From the NCBI GenBank assembly GCA_046546095.1, contig JBKGYK010000008.1, forward strand, positions 1 through 55,711: DNA of 55,711 bases. The letters are read 5' to 3'. The stretch's first letter is position 1; every line of letters starts with the position of its first letter. Origin of the DNA: JAQIBY01 sp046546095. Lineage in GTDB: Bacteria; Bacteroidota; Bacteroidia; Bacteroidales; ML635J-15. A model generated the notes under the pieces. It was given only the letters and a program-made list of their open reading frames with translations. It was not told the DNA's origin and did no database searches. The position numbers were made by a program, and so were the translations under genes. Below, in pieces: positions 53,621 through 55,711 of the stretch.

Positions 53621-55012
53621 ATGAAATACGATTTAATAGTTATTGGTAGTGGCCCCGGTGGTTATGTTGCCGCTATTCGTGCATCCCAGCTGGGAATGAA
53701 AACTGCCGTTGTTGAAAAAGCTGAAACCGGTGGTGTTTGCCTCAACTGGGGTTGTATCCCAACCAAAGCACTGATCAAATCCGCCCAGGTGTACAACTAC
53801 ATGCAACACGCTGAAGATTATGGCATTTCAGCAGAGGGGGACATCAAACCGGATTTTCCGAAAATTATCGAACGCAGCCGTAACGTGGCCGGAAAAATGA
53901 GCAAAGGCATTCAGTTTTTGTTTAAAAAGAATAAAATCACTGTTCATAAAGGTTTTGGAAAACTTGCCGGAAAAGGGAAAGTGGAAGTCACCAATGAAGA
54001 TGATGAAAAGGAAAGCCTGGAAGCAAAACATATCATACTGGCTACCGGAGCCCGCAGCAAAGAGCTGCCCGATGTAAAACAGGACGGAAAGCACATCATT
54101 GGTTACCGCGAAGCCATGACACTGGACAAGCAGCCCGAATCCATGATTATTGTAGGCAGCGGAGCCATAGGTTCTGAATTTGCTTACATTTACAATTCCC
54201 TGGGCACAAAAGTTACCCTGGTGGAATTTTTGCCCGAACTGGTGCCAAACGAAGATAAAGAGGTGAGCAAACAGCTTGCCCGCTCCTTTAAAAAGGCAGG
54301 CATCAAGGTTATGACCAAATCTTCAGTGAAAGAAGTGAAGGTTAAAGACAAGAAATGCCAGGTGAAAATTGAAACCAAAAAAGGCACGGAAGATCACGAG
54401 GCCGATATCGTGTTGTCCGCGGTAGGAGTAACGCCTAACCTGGAAAACATTGGCATTGAAGACATGGGTATTGAGCTTGAAAACGATAAGGTAAAAGTGG
54501 ATGAGTTTTACCGCACCAATGTGGATGGCGTATATGCCATTGGCGACATTGTACACGGTCCGGCTCTGGCGCATGTGGCATCTGCCGAAGGCATTGCCTG
54601 CGTCGAAAAAATTGCCGGCGAAGATCCCGATCCCATCGATTACAACAACATCCCGGGTGCTGTGTACAGCATGCCTGAAATCGGCTCGGTGGGCATGACA
54701 GAGGAGCAGGCCAAGGAAGCCGGCTATGAGGTGAAAATCGGTAAATTCCCCTTCTCAGCTTCCGGAAAAGCAAGTGCTGCCGGCAACAACGATGGCTTTA
54801 TCAAGCTCGTGTTTGATGAAAAACTCGGCGAAATTCTGGGCGCTCATTTCATTGGCGACAACGTAACTGAGATGATAGCCGAAATTGTGGTGGCCAAAAA
54901 ACTCGAAGCCACCGGCAAGGAGCTGATCAAGAGCATTCATCCGCACCCCAGCATGTCTGAGGCCATTATGGAAGCTGCTGCTGCCGCCTACGATGAAGTG
55001 ATTCATATTTGA
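53621..55012 (+). CDS. lpd: Dihydrolipoyl dehydrogenase
   Basis: The FAD- and NAD-dependent E3 component of 2-oxoacid dehydrogenase or glycine cleavage complexes. The 463 residues are of standard length. FAD motif GSGPGGYVAAIRA begins at residue 9, the redox disulfide is GGVCLNWGC (C40 and C45), the NAD motif is GSGAIGSEFAYIYN, the second FAD block is YAIGDI, and the catalytic HPHPSMSE lies near the end. The coding sequence is visibly richer in G+C and more codon-biased than its neighbours, suggesting high expression. The gene stands alone; E1/E2 partners are outside. A terminator follows. Confidence 0.96.
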   Translation: MKYDLIVIGSGPGGYVAAIRASQLGMKTAVVEKAETGGVCLNWGCIPTKALIKSAQVYNYMQHAEDYGISAEGDIKPDFPKIIERSRNVAGKMSKGIQFLFKKNKITVHKGFGKLAGKGKVEVTNEDDEKESLEAKHIILATGARSKELPDVKQDGKHIIGYREAMTLDKQPESMIIVGSGAIGSEFAYIYNSLGTKVTLVEFLPELVPNEDKEVSKQLARSFKKAGIKVMTKSSVKEVKVKDKKCQVKIETKKGTEDHEADIVLSAVGVTPNLENIGIEDMGIELENDKVKVDEFYRTNVDGVYAIGDIVHGPALAHVASAEGIACVEKIAGEDPDPIDYNNIPGAVYSMPEIGSVGMTEEQAKEAGYEVKIGKFPFSASGKASAAGNNDGFIKLVFDEKLGEILGAHFIGDNVTEMIAEIVVAKKLEATGKELIKSIHPHPSMSEAIMEAAAAAYDEVIHI

Positions 55013-55034
55013 TAACAGCATATACATTAAAATC

Positions 55035-55058
55035 AAGCCGGTTCTGCCGGCTTTTTTT
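55035..55058 (+). terminator. Rho-independent terminator after lpd
   Basis: AAGCCGG (55035-55041) and CCGGCTT (55047-55053) form a 7-bp stem with a 5-nt loop, running into a T tract. Confidence 0.85.
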
Positions 55059-55204
55059 ATGCACTCCTGGCCACGATTCAATAATTGCACATTGCCTTTA
55101 TTTGAATTTTGAAAATTGATATTAGCGATTTATTTGATATTTGAACTTTGTCATATGTTATTTCACTTATGGCGCCTGCTTTTGTTTTTGTGCCAGAGCG
55201 GAAA

Positions 55205-55549
55205 AATGAAAGATCATTTGATAAGTATGTTATTTTGTTCATTTGCAAAATGCTTATCATTGCGTAAGGTTTCCGGTACTATGCTGGGTTTAGCTGGGAA
55301 AACTAAGCATTTTCAATTAAATCACATACCCAAAAAAGCACGCATTCTGATGCTAATAAAAGAATAGATGCCGATGTCTTTGGGAACATTTACAATGAAC
55401 TACTTCGGAAACATGGTCATTATATCCCGGACAGCAGAATTAAAGATGTGATAAACAAGCAAATAGAAATTATTGAAAGTTCCACCATTAGTCTTTTTGG
55501 TTCTACTGCAATTTCCGTGGAAAATTTTACCAATTGCATTTCAAAATGA
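55205..55549 (+). pseudogene. Remnant of an IS4-family (DUF4372-type) transposase
   Basis: Two reading frames joined by a frameshift near 55338 together match the middle of IS4-family transposases with a DUF4372 N-domain: DHLISMLFCSFAKCLSLRKV and LGLAGKTKHFQLNHIPKKA in the first frame, then SDANKRIDADVFGNIYNELL, HGHYIPDSRIKDVINKQ and IESSTISLF in the second. The canonical motif IDSTTISLF holds the first DDE aspartate; here it reads Glu. A stop follows at 55547-55549. The N-terminal ~60 residues and the C-terminal catalytic half are missing. This is an inactive fragment. Identification rests on recalled family motifs. Confidence 0.8.
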
Positions 55550-55689
55550 TTAATCGAGATGTTTTTAAATTATTATATGCTTTTGTTAGATTATTGTGTA
55601 AAGGCTTGTAACCTGGGGTAGTTTATCTAAGGCAGTTCGACATCGCTCACTACATCGCTTTCAGCCTTTATTTCTACCGTGATATATTT

Positions 55690-55710
55690 ACTTGGGACGT
55701 TGCCCCAAGT
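55690..55710. repeat. Palindrome at the right edge, possibly REP-like
   Basis: ACTTGGG (55690-55696) and CCCAAGT (55704-55710) flank a 7-nt loop. The preceding TTTCTACCGTGATAT followed by a G/C-rich hairpin resembles dispersed REP-type elements I recall in Bacteroidota. One copy only is visible, cut near the window end. Confidence 0.4.
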
Positions 55711-55711
55711 T

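Noticed and set aside
55116..55367. 83-codon open frame at the right edge as an intact gene
   Set aside because: Only its second half matches a transposase, continuation requires a frameshift, and its first part looks like read-through of non-coding DNA.

Overview
The window reads as the chromosome of a member of the Bacteroidota, most likely an anaerobic or microaerophilic environmental lineage in or near Bacteroidales/Marinilabiliales. The basis is family content: type IX secretion (T9SS) C-terminal sorting domains of both type A and type B, SprB repeats, lineage-typical families (DUF3822, DUF3276, DUF5606, long NusB), candidate promoters of the TTTG / TAnnTTTG kind, and few Shine-Dalgarno-like sites. 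IorAB, a flavodoxin and a rubrerythrin-like protein suggest low-oxygen metabolism. The genus cannot be fixed from sequence reading alone.

Layout. 1-3.6 kb: the 3' part of a fibronectin-III repeat T9SS protein with a recent internal 282-bp duplication, a secreted MsrB, and a convergent RecD-like helicase. 3.7-11.8 kb: a tightly packed plus-strand run (membrane-anchored unknown, DUF3822, rsmD, aroB, aroA, aroC, AddB-like nuclease), mostly with overlapping start and stop codons. 11.8-19.9 kb: a PorE-like TPR/beta-propeller/OmpA protein with two OmpA domains, YjbQ, iorAB, a POT peptide transporter, and an outer-membrane-barrel/leucine-rich-repeat fusion. 20-30 kb: a large secreted M4 metalloprotease, an M48 membrane protease, flavodoxin, ferritin-like protein, a barrel-like lipoprotein, a T9SS type A protein and a papain-like protease. 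30-39.4 kb: three large secreted proteins built from shuffled modules. 39.5-43.5 kb: a small secreted protein, an ECF sigma factor, and uvrA. 43.5-48.2 kb: the minus-strand housekeeping operon nusB-DUF1573-yajC-ybbR-coaE-TerB/DnaJ-DUF5606. 48.3-53.4 kb: a PUR-alpha-like protein, a GAF-type methionine sulfoxide reductase, a secreted glutathione peroxidase, and a four-gene metal-chelate (cobalamin/heme/siderophore) ABC importer operon. 53.6-55.0 kb: lpd. The right edge holds a decayed IS4-family transposase and a palindrome.

How it fits together. Many products are exported and several look like T9SS cargo or envelope parts: adhesin-like SprB/PKD proteins, proteases, and a PorE-like periplasmic anchor. 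Three reductases/peroxidases (MsrB, fRMsr, GPx) point to repair of oxidised methionine and peroxide in the envelope and cytoplasm. The most unusual material is the 28.6-39.4 kb locus: a papain-like protease with an altered catalytic triad beside three mosaic surface proteins, two of which share a four-cysteine variant of the type B sorting domain. The barrel-LRR fusion and the double-OmpA PorE-like protein are also unusual. No CRISPR array, rRNA, tRNA or phage is visible.
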